Positions 17,128 through 25,815 are shown, numbered from the stretch's first letter. The stretch is DNA of 64,000 nt from Opitutus sp. (GCA_024707325.1 JANPZY010000001.1:1984501-2048500); one strand, 5' to 3'. Made by a program: numbers and translations. Notes: a model not told the origin generated them from the sequence alone.

Positions 17128-19011
17128 ATGGTTTCCACCTCCGTTCCCAAGCCGTCTCCCACCTCCTACGAGTTTCTCTTCAAGCGCGACATCGAGTTTC
17201 GCCAGGAGACGATCTATTTCGTCGTCGTCGATCGCTTTCACGACGGCGATCCGGCGAACAATCCCGGACCCAACCCCGAGCTCTACGACGCCACGCGTCA
17301 GGATTGGACGAAATACTGGGGCGGCGATCTGCAGGGCGTGATCGACAAGCTCGACTACCTCCAGGGCATGGGCGTCACCGCGCTCTGGCTCACGCCGCTC
17401 TTCGAACAGGTCGAGCGACTCGCGTATCAAAAATACGCCGCGATCCACGGCTACTGGACGCGCGATTTCAAACGCATCAATCCCCGCTACGTCGCTGCCG
17501 GAGAAACCACGTCGCTCTTTCAGGCGCAGGAAACGACGTTCGACCGCCTGATCGCCGAGGCGCACCGCCGCGGCATGAAGATCATCCTCGATATCGTCTG
17601 CAACCACAGCAGCCCCGAAGCCGGCGGCGTGAAAGGTCAGCTCTTCGACGACGGCAAACTCATCGCCGATTTCAACGACGACAAAAACCACTGGTATCAC
17701 CACTACGGCGAAGTCTCCAACTGGGACGACGAGTGGCAGGTGCAGAACTGCGAGCTCTCCGGCCTCGCGACCTTCAACGAGAACAACGCGTCCTACCGCA
17801 ACTACATCAAGGGCGCGATCAAGCTCTGGCTCGACCGCGGCGTGGACGCGCTCCGCGTCGATACCGTGAAGCACATGCCGGCGTGGTTCTGGCAGGAGTT
17901 CATCGCCGACCTGCTCACGCACCGACCTGACGTTTTCGTTTTCGGCGAATGGATCTACAATCATCCGTCCGACGGAAAATCCGCCGCCTTCGCCAACAGC
18001 TCGGGCATGAGCCTGCTCGACTTCGGCTTCGCGATGGCCGCGCGCCGCGCGATCGGAAAAAACGAAGAGGGCGGTTTCCATCTGGTGAACGAACTCTTCG
18101 AGCTCGATCACCACTACGACGGCGCCAACGAGCTCGTGACGTTCATCGACAATCACGACATGCTGCGCTTCCAGTCGCTCAATTCCGACCCCCTCGCGCT
18201 GCGCCTCGCGGTCGTGCTGTTGATGACCAGTCGCGGCATCCCGTGCATCTACTACGGCACCGAGCAGGAGCTGCACAACGACACCAATGTCGGCGACGGC
18301 CAGCCCTACGAAAACAACGACCCTTACAACCGGCCCATGATGGAGAAGTGGGACACCGACACGCCGATCTACCGCGTGCTCGCGATCCTCACGCAGCTCC
18401 GCCGCCTCAATCCCGCGATTTCGCTCGGCCGCCACCGCTCGATGCACGTCACGCCCGACGTGTATGTCTTCACGCGCAGTTATCGTCAGTCGCGCTGCAC
18501 GGTCGCACTCAACAAGAGCGATCAACCGATCACGCTCGAAAACCTTTTCGTCGATCTGCCCGATCGCCGCTACGTGTGTTTTCTCACCAAGCGTCGCTTC
18601 GAGGTGAAGGAAGGCCGCATTGCGCGTCTCCGCATCGATCCGAAACAAGCGCTCGTGCTCAGCCACATCGGTCCCGCCGTGCGCGGACAAACCGTCGTCC
18701 GCGTGCAGTTGAACGGCATGCAAACGCAGCTCGGCGAAACCGTGTGCGTCTCCGGCAACTGTCCCGAACTCGGCAACTGGGACATTCAGAAAGCGCCCGC
18801 GCTCGAATACATCAACGCGAACACCTGGTTCGGTGAAATCTCCTTCGACGAAAGCGCCGGCAAACCGATCGTCTACAAATACGTCATCCGTCGCACCGAC
18901 GAGCACGGCGTCATCCTCGATCAACCGCGCCGCGAAAATCTCGTCTGCCGCCGCTGGTGGCTCGCGCCCGAAGGCATCGTCAAATGGCGCGATTACTGGG
19001 AGCGCGCGTGA
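17128..19011 (+). CDS. GH13 alpha-amylase-family enzyme with C-terminal starch-binding (CBM20) module
   Basis: 627 residues from ATG 17128; an upstream start at 17083 would add 15 residues without signal-peptide character. The TIM barrel carries the GH13 regions: DIVCNHSS (about 155), GVDALRVDTVKHMP with nucleophile Asp245, FVFGEWIYN with acid Glu274, and FIDNHDM with Asp344. The N-terminal pattern QETIYFVVVDRFHDGDPANN is typical of the cyclodextrin glucanotransferase / maltogenic-amylase branch. Residues from about 522 to 615 match a CBM20 (ETVCVSGNCPELGNWDIQKA). It acts on starch, glycogen or maltodextrins. With no evident signal peptide it may work on intracellular glycogen, although CBM20 enzymes are usually exported. 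Confidence 0.9.
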   Translation: MVSTSVPKPSPTSYEFLFKRDIEFRQETIYFVVVDRFHDGDPANNPGPNPELYDATRQDWTKYWGGDLQGVIDKLDYLQGMGVTALWLTPLFEQVERLAYQKYAAIHGYWTRDFKRINPRYVAAGETTSLFQAQETTFDRLIAEAHRRGMKIILDIVCNHSSPEAGGVKGQLFDDGKLIADFNDDKNHWYHHYGEVSNWDDEWQVQNCELSGLATFNENNASYRNYIKGAIKLWLDRGVDALRVDTVKHMPAWFWQEFIADLLTHRPDVFVFGEWIYNHPSDGKSAAFANSSGMSLLDFGFAMAARRAIGKNEEGGFHLVNELFELDHHYDGANELVTFIDNHDMLRFQSLNSDPLALRLAVVLLMTSRGIPCIYYGTEQELHNDTNVGDGQPYENNDPYNRPMMEKWDTDTPIYRVLAILTQLRRLNPAISLGRHRSMHVTPDVYVFTRSYRQSRCTVALNKSDQPITLENLFVDLPDRRYVCFLTKRRFEVKEGRIARLRIDPKQALVLSHIGPAVRGQTVVRVQLNGMQTQLGETVCVSGNCPELGNWDIQKAPALEYINANTWFGEISFDESAGKPIVYKYVIRRTDEHGVILDQPRRENLVCRRWWLAPEGIVKWRDYWERA

Positions 19012-19023
19012 GTCGATCCGGAG

Positions 19024-19206
19024 CAATCGCGGAAACGCGGAAGAGCGGAGAGGCGGAAAAAGGGAGGAGAACTAAATCACGGAAACACGGAAAAGAAACA
19101 GAGTGCCTGCGCCTCGATTCCGCGGTTTCCGCCCTTCCGCGTTTCCGCGATAGAAATCCTGACAGCTTTCCTCTCCGTGTTTCCGTGCTTCCGTGATTGA
19201 TCCATT
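19024..19206. repeat. Tandem palindromic repeat, unit 1 (about 183 bp)
   Basis: Contains four related arms in the order a-b-a'-b'. Arm a (ATCGCGGAAACGCGGAAG, 19026-19043) is perfectly complementary to a' at 19134-19151. Arm b (AATCACGGAAACACGGAA, 19075-19092) is complementary with one mismatch to b' at 19181-19198. The arms interleave rather than nest. The unit ends in TGATTGATCCATT, as does unit 2. Confidence 0.85.
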
Positions 19207-19391
19207 TACCGCGGAAACGCGGAAGTGCGGAGATGCGGAAAAGGGGAGCAGGAGAATTGAATCACGGAAACACCGAAGCACGGAAAAGAGACAGAGTGCC
19301 TGTCCCTTGATTCCGCGGTTTCCGCCCTTCCGCGTTTCCGCGATAAAAATGCTGCCTGCCTTCCTCTCCGTGCTTCCGTGATTGATCCATT
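19207..19391. repeat. Tandem palindromic repeat, unit 2 (about 185 bp)
   Basis: A near copy of unit 1, displaced by 182-185 bases. Arms: GCGGAAACGCGGAAG at 19211-19225, AATCACGGAAACACC near 19259, CTTCCGCGTTTCCGCGAT near 19328-19345, and CCGTGCTTCCGTGATT near 19368-19383. The internal segment differs from unit 1 by scattered substitutions, so the duplication is not brand new. Confidence 0.85.
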
Positions 19392-19436
19392 CTCCGCCGG
19401 ATTTTCTGTCGCCGCGTTCGTGCTGCTTCCTAGCGT

Positions 19437-20210
19437 GTGGCCGTGATCGCGTTTCGCTTTCGCTCCGCACACCTCCGCCGAATCGCCGCGCTTGCACTCG
19501 TGCTGTTGGTTCCGCTCTTCGGCGGGTGCGTTTACCTGCGTTTGCTGCAGCTCAAGAACCAGCTCGCGGATTTCGACCGGCACTTCTCGCTCGATGATTC
19601 CGCCGGGCTGAAGCTCGGCTTCAAATCTCCGGTGCTGCTCGACGACGACATGTCGTTTCTCGGCATGAAGACCACACTGCGTGAGAAAAGCGGCGTCGCG
19701 GAACGTTGGACTTTGCGCTGGCGGAAAACGCCTGCGAACGGCGATCCCCGCGATGCGATTTACGAGCAGTCGGTCGACTTCGTTTTCGTGCGCGGCAAGA
19801 TGACGACCGTGCTCATGCCCGAACGCTTCTTCGTGTTTTTCCCCAAAAATGTCCTCGTCGCCGGACTTCGCGCGATGGGCCGCGCGAAAGTCGATCGCGA
19901 GAAACGCGCCGCGACCACCGAGGTGCAGGCGGAAGACCAGGTCGGCGTCACACCCTTTCTGCCCGTCGAGGCATTGCGAAAGACCATCGGTGCGCCCAAT
20001 CGCGTGACCGAAGACGGCACGTATCCAGAATGGCACTACTCCTTCCAGCCCACGCCCGAGTGCGCCGGCAGCGGCGCGATCGATCTCGCGTTCACGATCG
20101 ATCCCCAGGTGGGCACCGTGCGCCGCGTCCGCGGCAAACTCGTCTTCGGCACCTTCGACTTCTGGTATCCCACGCCCGCAGCACTCACCACAATGTCAAC
20201 GAATAGTTGA
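19437..20210 (+). CDS. Putative lipoprotein of unknown function
   Basis: 257 residues, GTG start at 19437 (a second GTG lies two codons later). Residues 1-30 form a lipoprotein signal: RRIAALALVLLVPLFGGC, with a lipobox at LFGG-C. The mature part is mixed alpha/beta with no motif I recognise. The stretch KVDREKRAATTEVQAEDQVGV is charged, and the C-terminal third (TYPEWHYSFQP, IDLAFTIDPQVGTVRRVRGKL) looks like beta strands. It probably sits in the outer or inner membrane facing the periplasm. The last six residues are encoded inside the 27-bp palindrome at 20190-20216, so the natural C-terminus may have been altered by that element. Confidence 0.7.
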   Translation: MAVIAFRFRSAHLRRIAALALVLLVPLFGGCVYLRLLQLKNQLADFDRHFSLDDSAGLKLGFKSPVLLDDDMSFLGMKTTLREKSGVAERWTLRWRKTPANGDPRDAIYEQSVDFVFVRGKMTTVLMPERFFVFFPKNVLVAGLRAMGRAKVDREKRAATTEVQAEDQVGVTPFLPVEALRKTIGAPNRVTEDGTYPEWHYSFQPTPECAGSGAIDLAFTIDPQVGTVRRVRGKLVFGTFDFWYPTPAALTTMSTNS

Positions 20211-20216
20211 CATTGT
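20190..20216. repeat. 27-bp palindrome, copy 1 (ACAATGTCAAC-5-GTTGACATTGT)
   Basis: Eleven-base perfect arms flank GAATA. Partly matching outer arms (GCACTCA / TGAGTGC) extend the symmetry to about 20183-20226. The same palindrome is at 26829-26855 with one base changed in the spacer. Here it spans the stop codon of the lipoprotein gene. Confidence 0.9.
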
Positions 20217-20217
20217 C

Positions 20218-20475
20218 ATGAGTGCCAGATCGCGCGTGTCTCGAGGCATACCGAAGTCTGCACCACGCCGCATGGAGTGGGGTGCGGGAGATCCCGAGCA
20301 GCTCGTCTCGAGCGCCGTGGCTTTTGCGGCGCAATCGGCCGAGGCGCGCGCGATGCAGCGGGAGAAGCTCCAAACCGACGTGCGCGCCCACGCGGCGGAG
20401 CGTGGCCCGGCGATGGCGCGGGCCTTGGCGCAGGCCTTTCGCGCGATCTGGCGGAAAGCGTGCGGTGCGGCGTAG
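20218..20475 (+). CDS. Small hypothetical protein
   Basis: 85 residues, ATG just after the palindrome. The sequence is Ala/Arg-rich and probably helical (SAVAFAAQSAEARAMQREKL, RALAQAFRAIWRKACGAA), and third codon positions are mostly G or C as in neighbouring genes. No family is recognised. A likelier inner start is ATG 20272 (MEWGAGDPEQLVSSAVAF), since the first 18 residues are Arg/Ser-rich and featureless. It could be a chance frame in GC-rich DNA. Confidence 0.4.
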   Translation: MSARSRVSRGIPKSAPRRMEWGAGDPEQLVSSAVAFAAQSAEARAMQREKLQTDVRAHAAERGPAMARALAQAFRAIWRKACGAA

Positions 20476-20583
20476 CGACTCGTCGGTTCTTCGTTTCTCC
20501 CCCCTCCGTCGGGTAATCCCGCGTTTGCCGGCACGTTTTCCACTCGATGGCGCGAGGTCGGCGTTCGCTGTAGCGTGGCCGCG

Positions 20584-21264
20584 ATGAAGCTCGCTCCTGC
20601 GATGAAAACCGTGCGGTTGGCGACGGTCGTGGAACGCTGCGGCGCGCCGGTGCTGCACGTTTCCTGGGTGCCGCCGGCCAAAGACCGGGAACTCCAGGCC
20701 GCGGAGAAACAGCAGCGCGTGATGACGCTTCATCAGCACGCGCGCGGTGCGAAGAAGGATTTCGCGACCATCGGACTCGATCTGAAGCAAGCGGACACGC
20801 CGCAGATCCTGATCTTCCCGAAATCGCTCCGCGCGTTTGCCGGACAAAAAGTCATCGCGATCAACTACGCGTTGCTCGCCGAGGAGAAGAGTGCGCGCGG
20901 CGGCAGGGTCGATCTCTCGAAAACGCGCGCGAAACCGATCGAGCCGGAGCGCCCTGCGCCGAGCCTCCGCGTGGTCGAAGACGAGCCGGAGCGCGCACCG
21001 AGTTGGGACGAAGAGCGGACACGGTCGAGTCAAGGTGCGGACCGGGTCGCGCCAAAGTCCGCACCGCGTCGGGCCAAGGAGCGCGCCGGGTCGCGACCGA
21101 GTGCGGATCGAGTCGCGCCAAAGTCCGCTTCGACTCGGGACTCGGAGCGCACCGACTCGAAGCTCGTGGCCGAAGTGCGGGCGGCGGTGGAGGAGTTGAA
21201 GGCCGGCAAACAGGTCGCGGCTTACGAGCGGTTGCAGGCGTTGCTGGCGCGAGTGGACGCGTGA
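20584..21264 (+). CDS. Unknown protein with internal 22-residue repeat created by a DNA repeat array
   Basis: About 226 residues from ATG 20584 (a GTG three codons upstream is an alternative). Residues 1-105 look like a compact domain (VRLATVVERCGAPVLHVSW, LKQADTPQILIFPKSLRAFAGQKVIAINY) that I cannot assign. Residues from about 143 to 193 are a low-complexity, charged repeat (RVAPKSAPRRAKERAGSR then ADRVAPKSAS) encoded by seven 22-bp units of the window-wide repeat family. Three DNA units make 66 bases, giving a 22-residue protein period. A short helical tail (LVAEVRAAVEELKAGKQVAA) follows. The repeat region is probably an insertion tolerated in a linker. It lies 45 bases upstream of the YceH gene. 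Confidence 0.65.
   Translation: MKLAPAMKTVRLATVVERCGAPVLHVSWVPPAKDRELQAAEKQQRVMTLHQHARGAKKDFATIGLDLKQADTPQILIFPKSLRAFAGQKVIAINYALLAEEKSARGGRVDLSKTRAKPIEPERPAPSLRVVEDEPERAPSWDEERTRSSQGADRVAPKSAPRRAKERAGSRPSADRVAPKSASTRDSERTDSKLVAEVRAAVEELKAGKQVAAYERLQALLARVDA
21010..21163 (+). repeat. 22-bp-period repeat array inside a coding sequence
   Basis: Seven consecutive 22-base units, forward orientation. The consensus is AA + GGTGCGGACC-like + GG + GTCGCGAC-like. The unit at 21032-21053 is identical to one in the array at 33544-33675. The reading frame stays open because seven units total 154 bases and the flanks absorb the phase. Confidence 0.85.
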
Positions 21265-21308
21265 GGCCGCGTCTTGCGTGAGGGAGCGGGACGGCGAAAA
21301 CTTCGGGC

Positions 21309-22022
21309 GTGAATTCCGAGTCCGCCTCTCCGACCAGTCCGTTGCCGATCGATCCGCCGCTCTCCGCGATCGAGGCGCGCGTGTTGGGGTGCTTGATCGA
21401 GAAGGAGCTTTCGACGCCGGATGTGTATCCGCTGACGCTCAATGCCCTCGTGAACGCCTGCAATCAGCGCAACAACCGTGCGCCCGTCATGAGTGTCGGT
21501 CCGGCCGAGGTGGAGCTCGCGCTGGAGGGATTGCGTCACAAACAACTCGCCACGCACTTCGCCGGCGCCGAGGCACGCGTGGCAAAGTTCAAGCAGCGGG
21601 TGGATGCGGTTTTTCCGATGGAAACGTCCGCGCGGGCGATGCTCGGAGAGCTGTTGCTGCGTGGCGCGCAGACGAGCGCGGCCTTGCGGGCGAATGCGGA
21701 ACGGATGTGCGCGATGCCCGAGGCCGCGGAAGTCGAAGCGATCTTGAACGAACTCGCATCGCGTCCGGCCGGTGCGCTCGTGCGCAAACTCGCGCGTCAG
21801 CCCGGACAGAAAGAAGCGCGTTGGGCGCAGTTGCTCACGGGCGAGCCGACGGAAGCGCCGGCTGGAGGGCGGGACGCGACTGAGGGAGGCGCACCGCAAA
21901 CGATGACCGTGACGATCGCGCTGCCCGCGGAGGCCGAGCAGCGTATCAAGAATTTGGAGACAGAGGTGGCGGCGCTGCGCGAGGAGTTGAGCAAGTTGCG
22001 CGCGGAACTAGGCGGCGCCTGA
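21309..22022 (+). CDS. YceH family (DUF480) protein
   Basis: 237 residues, GTG start. The family hallmarks are LSAIEARVLGCLIEKELSTPD, YPLTLNALVNACNQRNNRAPV and VDAVFPMETSARAMLGELLLRG. Two winged-helix folds are expected. A C-terminal coiled coil follows (EQRIKNLETEVAALREELSK). YceH is widespread and usually annotated as unknown; DNA binding is suggested only by the winged-helix shape. It follows the repeat-containing unknown gene on the same strand and converges on the GH27 gene. Confidence 0.88.
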   Translation: MNSESASPTSPLPIDPPLSAIEARVLGCLIEKELSTPDVYPLTLNALVNACNQRNNRAPVMSVGPAEVELALEGLRHKQLATHFAGAEARVAKFKQRVDAVFPMETSARAMLGELLLRGAQTSAALRANAERMCAMPEAAEVEAILNELASRPAGALVRKLARQPGQKEARWAQLLTGEPTEAPAGGRDATEGGAPQTMTVTIALPAEAEQRIKNLETEVAALREELSKLRAELGGA

Positions 22023-22033
22023 GGCCGCGGCGC

Positions 22034-23833
22034 TCATCGCGCAACCGCGCGGAGGCGATAGAGTCCTGCTCCGTGAAACGGGATTTCGGGAGCAAAGGTG
22101 TCCGTCGAAGTGCCGAGATCCCGTCCGGCCCAGAGATCGCGAATCTCGACCCGTGAGCCGGAAGCGAAGCCCAGATCAGAAAGCGAAACTTCCACCGGCA
22201 AACCGGTCGGACCGGAGTCGGTTTCAGGCGTCGCAACCACAACCATGAACTGCACCGGGCCGGGGGTTCGGCCTGCGCCATTACTTTCGACGACGCCGGT
22301 GGCGCGCAGTCGCACGGCCCCGGCGGGCAGCGAATACTCGATCACGCAGGGATTCTCGGCGGCGACGCCGATGACGCGGCCGGAAGCATCTTTCTTCACA
22401 GCGGTGCTGTCCCAAGTGGCATCGGCGTGAGCCCACGGAAAGTCGGTTAGCGCGCGTTCGGTGCCATCAGCAAACACGAGAGTCGGTTCACGCCAGAGAA
22501 TGCGATTCGACTGGCCGGAGGCGTCGAGTGGGTGGACGTAGAGGATGAGCTTGGTCGCGCCGCGAAGATCGGCGTCGACGGAGGCGGCGCTGGCGGCGTC
22601 GCCGGTCACGGGACCACTCACGAAACGGGCGTTCTCGGGCAGGAGGCGGACGCGGTCGCGCGCGTTGAAGACGGCGAGATATTTGTCGGACGAGTTGGGA
22701 ACGTCGGCCGTCCACGCGATGAGTTCGTCGCGCTCGAAGAGCGGGCGGTTATTCGTGCTGTGTTGGTTGACCGCGAGCACTTCGTCGTTGGTGAGGAGCG
22801 AGAGCGTGAAGTCGTCGGTCTTGGTCATGTCGCCGCCGTGCATGAGCGGGGAGCGCGCGATCGACCACAGCGTCATGAGCGTGCGTTGCTCGTCGGGCGT
22901 GAAACGCGTGGTGCGTTCGCCCATGACGAGCGTGCCGAGCGGAAGCATGTCGGCGTCGGGCCACGCGCCGGGGACGCGATGCGGATTCCAGTTGGCGAGA
23001 CGCGTGAACTGTTCGCGCAGCGCGAGCCAGCGATCCCAGAAATCGTCGCTGATGCGCCAGGCGTTGGCGTGGCGGGTGACGTGCGGCGCGGCTTCGAGAA
23101 TCGTTTCGCCGGGCGAGAGACTGAGCACGATCGGGCGGCCGGTTTTATCGATCGCGCGGCGGATGGCTTCGATTTCGTCCTGATGTTTCAGGTAGGGGCG
23201 GCTGATGTCGTCGACTTTCACGTAGTCGACGCCCCACTCGGCGAAGAGAGCGAAGACGGAATCGTAATACTCCTGCGCGCCCGGCTTCGTGGTATCGACG
23301 CCATACATGTCGGGATTCCAAGGGCAGATGTTGGCGCGGTCGGCGATGTCCTGCGCGCGGTAGTGCGTGCCGAAGATCGGCGTGTTCTGCTCCACCGCCT
23401 GGCGCGGGATGCCGCGCATCAGGTGCACGCCGAATTTCAGGCCTTTCGCGTGCACGTAGGCCGCGAGTTTCTTAAAACCGGAGCCATCGGCGGAGGACGG
23501 GAAACGATTGGGCGCGGGTTGCAGGCGGCCAAACTCGTCCATCTCGAGCGGCGCGCCTTCGCGGTAGGCGTGGCCACCGGCGTTGGGTTCATACCACTGG
23601 ATGTCGACGACGATGTAGGACCAGCCATGAGCCTTCAGCTTCGCGGCCATGAAGTCGGCCTGCGCCTTTGTCTGATCCTCGGTCACCGTCGTGCCGAAAC
23701 AGTCCCAGCTATTCCAACCCATCGGCGGGGTGGCCGCCCAACTGAGGAAATCGGACGGGCCCGCGGGGGCAGCGGCGACGACCGGCAAAACGGTGAGGGG
23801 AAGAAGGGGCAGAAAGCGGCGGAGAAGGGGCAT
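22034..23833 (-). CDS. Exported alpha-galactosidase, GH27
   Basis: 599 residues with a signal peptide (LPLLPLTVLPVVAAAPA). The GH27 barrel starts at PPMGWNSWDCFGTTVTE (36-52) and continues with YIVVDIQWYEP. The nucleophile lies in YVKVDD (Asp208) and the acid/base in WRISDDFWD (Asp263 or Asp264). RSPLMHGGDMTK and LAVNQHS are further family blocks. After about residue 400 a beta-sandwich domain follows, as in other GH27 enzymes. It removes terminal alpha-galactosyl groups (raffinose family, galactomannan) outside the cytoplasm. It is a single gene with no same-strand neighbour within the short range. It would complement the GH26 mannanase found 15 kb away. Confidence 0.92.
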   Translation of the reverse strand: MPLLRRFLPLLPLTVLPVVAAAPAGPSDFLSWAATPPMGWNSWDCFGTTVTEDQTKAQADFMAAKLKAHGWSYIVVDIQWYEPNAGGHAYREGAPLEMDEFGRLQPAPNRFPSSADGSGFKKLAAYVHAKGLKFGVHLMRGIPRQAVEQNTPIFGTHYRAQDIADRANICPWNPDMYGVDTTKPGAQEYYDSVFALFAEWGVDYVKVDDISRPYLKHQDEIEAIRRAIDKTGRPIVLSLSPGETILEAAPHVTRHANAWRISDDFWDRWLALREQFTRLANWNPHRVPGAWPDADMLPLGTLVMGERTTRFTPDEQRTLMTLWSIARSPLMHGGDMTKTDDFTLSLLTNDEVLAVNQHSTNNRPLFERDELIAWTADVPNSSDKYLAVFNARDRVRLLPENARFVSGPVTGDAASAASVDADLRGATKLILYVHPLDASGQSNRILWREPTLVFADGTERALTDFPWAHADATWDSTAVKKDASGRVIGVAAENPCVIEYSLPAGAVRLRATGVVESNGAGRTPGPVQFMVVVATPETDSGPTGLPVEVSLSDLGFASGSRVEIRDLWAGRDLGTSTDTFAPEIPFHGAGLYRLRAVAR

Positions 23834-24031
23834 AACGTTAAATCTCGCGCTACCGCCGCGGGGACAATGACCGCGTTAGCTTACCGTCATGTGGGAGGTG
23901 CTTTGGGCTGGAAAGGTGGAGCCCGGTGTTCCTCGGGCTGAACGGATTCGAGCTTTCTCAAGAGAAGCCCGGCGGGGACATTGGGCTCCTCTCCTCGGGC
24001 GGGGGAAGGCATGAGCGGCTATTTCCGCCAA
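23834..24031. other. Intergenic region with repeat fragments between GH27 and sodA
   Basis: No gene is supported. GGTGGAGCCCGGTGTTCCTCGGG at 23914-23936 is a diverged copy of the 3' block of the 60-bp repeat. AGCCCGGCGGGGACATTGGGCTC at 23968-23990 is a related stem-like segment. The promoter for GH27 should lie close to 23834-23880. Confidence 0.5.
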
Positions 24032-24066
24032 AATAAAAAGCCGCACCGGATCCGGTGCGGCTTTCT
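24032..24066 (-). terminator. Rho-independent terminator after sodA
   Basis: A perfect palindrome (AAAGCCGCACCGGA / TCCGGTGCGGCTTT, 24037-24064). On the minus strand it is followed by TTATTTTG-like sequence, so it ends sodA transcription. Confidence 0.9.
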
Positions 24067-24119
24067 ACTATGGCTTAAGAGCGGCTGGTTTCCTAAAGAC
24101 CCGCCGCAAGGGGAGAGAG

Positions 24120-24752
24120 TTATTTCTTGGCTGCCTGGTAGTTAGCCTCAGCCGCGTCCCAATCGACGACGTTCCAGAACGCCGTGATGTAGTCCGGGCG
24201 GCGATTTTGGTAATTCAAGTAGTAAGCATGTTCCCAAACATCCAAGCCGATCACCGGCTTGCCCTCGATGCCAGCCACAGCCTTGCCCATGAGGGGGCTG
24301 TCCTGGTTGGCGGTCGAGCCCACGGCGAGTTTGCCGTCGTTGCCGACAACGAGCCACGCCCAGCCGGAGCCGAAGCGGGTGGCCGCGGCCTTGGCAAAAT
24401 CTTCCTTAAATTTCGCGAAACCACCGAGTTCGGATTCGATCGCTTGGGCAAGTGCACCCTTCGGGGAGCCGCCTTTGCCCGGGCCGAGGATTTTCCAGAA
24501 GAAGGAGTGATTGGAGTGGCCGCCGCCGTTGTTGCGGATGGCGCCGCGGATTGCTTCCGGCACCTTGCTCAGGTCGGAGATCAGCGAATCCACGTCCTTC
24601 GCGGCGAGTTCGGGCTGATCCTTGAGCGCGTTGTTCGCGTTGGTGATGTAGGCCTGATGGTGCTTCGTGTGGTGGATTTCCATCGTGCGCGCGTCGATGT
24701 GGGGCTCGAGCGCGTTGTAGGCGTAGGGCAGCTGCGGAAGTTCGTAAGCCAT
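24120..24752 (-). CDS. sodA: Manganese-type superoxide dismutase
   Basis: 210 residues from ATG 24752 ([20 protein letters not shown]); the upstream extension to 24821 has no family match. It converts superoxide to oxygen and hydrogen peroxide in the cytoplasm. Metal ligands are His in [10 protein letters not shown], His in [13 protein letters not shown], and Asp and His in [20 protein letters not shown]. The outer-sphere pattern NQDSPLMG with Gln-Asp, together with GGG before the second ligand, favours manganese over iron. It is monocistronic, with its own terminator. Confidence 0.95.
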   Translation of the reverse strand: MAYELPQLPYAYNALEPHIDARTMEIHHTKHHQAYITNANNALKDQPELAAKDVDSLISDLSKVPEAIRGAIRNNGGGHSNHSFFWKILGPGKGGSPKGALAQAIESELGGFAKFKEDFAKAAATRFGSGWAWLVVGNDGKLAVGSTANQDSPLMGKAVAGIEGKPVIGLDVWEHAYYLNYQNRRPDYITAFWNVVDWDAAEANYQAAKK

Positions 24753-24868
24753 GGTGAGTGCTTTGTTTACTGTTGGAGGGGAAAAGGCCTCCAAAGTGCG
24801 CCGACAGCTTCGCGCCGTCAACTACACGGGCCGATTTATGCCGCGTTGCGCGGGAATTTTTCGGCCGA

Positions 24869-25366
24869 TCAGAGGCCCCGGGCATCCGCGCCCTCGGAAG
24901 GAGGCGGATCCTGGCGCTTCAGTTTGAAAAACGCCTGCAAAAGCTCCCGGCACTCGTTCTCCAACACGCCGCCGACCGTGAGCTCGAGGTGGTGGTTCAC
25001 GCGCGGCAAGTCGTTGAGGTTCGTGGCGCCGCCGAGACAGCCCATCTTCGGATCGGGCACCGCGTAGCACACGCGCTTGAGTCGCGACATGAGCGTAGCG
25101 CCGGAGCACATCGGGCACGGCTCCTTGGTCACGTAGAGCGTGGCGCCTTCGAGCCGCCAGTCGCCGAGCCGATTTGCGGCCTGCGTGATCGCCAGCATCT
25201 CCGCATGGGCGGTCGGATCGTGCGCGCCTTCGACGGTGTTGTGCGCCGCCGCGATGATCTCGCCGTCGCGCTCGATCACCGCGCCGATGGGAACTTCATC
25301 CTGCCGCCAGGCGTCGATGGCCTGATTGTAGGCCAGGCTCATGAAGAACACGTCGTCGCGTAACAA
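24869..25366 (-). CDS. tadA: tRNA-specific adenosine deaminase
   Basis: 165 residues. It deaminates adenosine-34 to inosine in tRNA-Arg(ACG), which is essential in most bacteria. Zinc and catalytic residues are HAE in DPTAHAEMLAITQAA and the two cysteines of EPCPMCSGATLMSRL. VPIGAVIERDGEIIA and a C-terminal GVLENECRELLQAFF are family blocks. A short acidic/proline tail (DPPPSEGADARGL) is extra. The start MLRDDVFFMSLAYNQA gives the normal first helix. It lies upstream of sodA on the same strand and is divergent from infA. Confidence 0.95.
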   Translation of the reverse strand: MLRDDVFFMSLAYNQAIDAWRQDEVPIGAVIERDGEIIAAAHNTVEGAHDPTAHAEMLAITQAANRLGDWRLEGATLYVTKEPCPMCSGATLMSRLKRVCYAVPDPKMGCLGGATNLNDLPRVNHHLELTVGGVLENECRELLQAFFKLKRQDPPPSEGADARGL

Positions 25367-25554
25367 CTGCGAGGGAAACCGCTTTTCAAACGGGCAGGGC
25401 GGGGGGAGCGGTTTCGTGATCCATGGAAAGGCGTGGCGCGCGGAGGAAGGTTTACGAGGGAAGGCTTGCTTAGGTGCCGCGATTCCGCCTTACAAGGTGC
25501 TTTTACGAAGCAAACCTATGACGTTTTTCCCTCTGGACAGAACCCACATCAACC

Positions 25555-25815
25555 ATGGCTGACGGCAACTCGATCGAAGTAGAAGGCAAGGTTGTCGCCG
25601 TGTTGCCCGGCACGATGTTCAAGGTCCAGCTCGCCAACGGGCACGTCGTTCTCGCTCACATCTCGGGCAAGCTTCGCAAGAACTTCATCAAGATCGCTGC
25701 GGGTGACACTGTCCGGATGGAAATGAGTCCCTACGATCTGGAAAAGGCGCGCATCACCTTCCGCATGAAGGAGCAGTCCGCGCCGCCTCCGTCGCACTTC
25801 CGCCGCCGCTACTGA
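25555..25815 (+). CDS. infA: Translation initiation factor IF-1
   Basis: 86 residues; the first 73 form the OB fold, with [39 protein letters not shown] and [23 protein letters not shown]-1 binds the ribosomal A site with IF-2 and IF-3 during initiation. A 13-residue tail ([13 protein letters not shown]) extends past the usual end, a basic and proline-rich addition. No strong Shine-Dalgarno sequence precedes the ATG. It is not in a ribosomal-protein operon here. xerD follows on the same strand after 58 bases. Confidence 0.95.
   Translation: MADGNSIEVEGKVVAVLPGTMFKVQLANGHVVLAHISGKLRKNFIKIAAGDTVRMEMSPYDLEKARITFRMKEQSAPPPSHFRRRY

Larger units (their letters stand above)
19012..19436. other. 425-bp intergenic region made mostly of two tandem repeat units
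   Basis: No gene is supported. Apart from about 12 bases after the GH13 stop and about 45 bases before the lipoprotein gene, the region consists of the two units at 19024-19206 and 19207-19391. Open frames across it translate the repeats and should be ignored. Confidence 0.75.

Noticed and set aside
19072..20036. Minus-strand open frames across the tandem repeat units and lipoprotein gene
   Set aside because: They translate repeat DNA (peptides such as ITEARKHGEE), a known kind of false gene, or are shadows of the lipoprotein gene.
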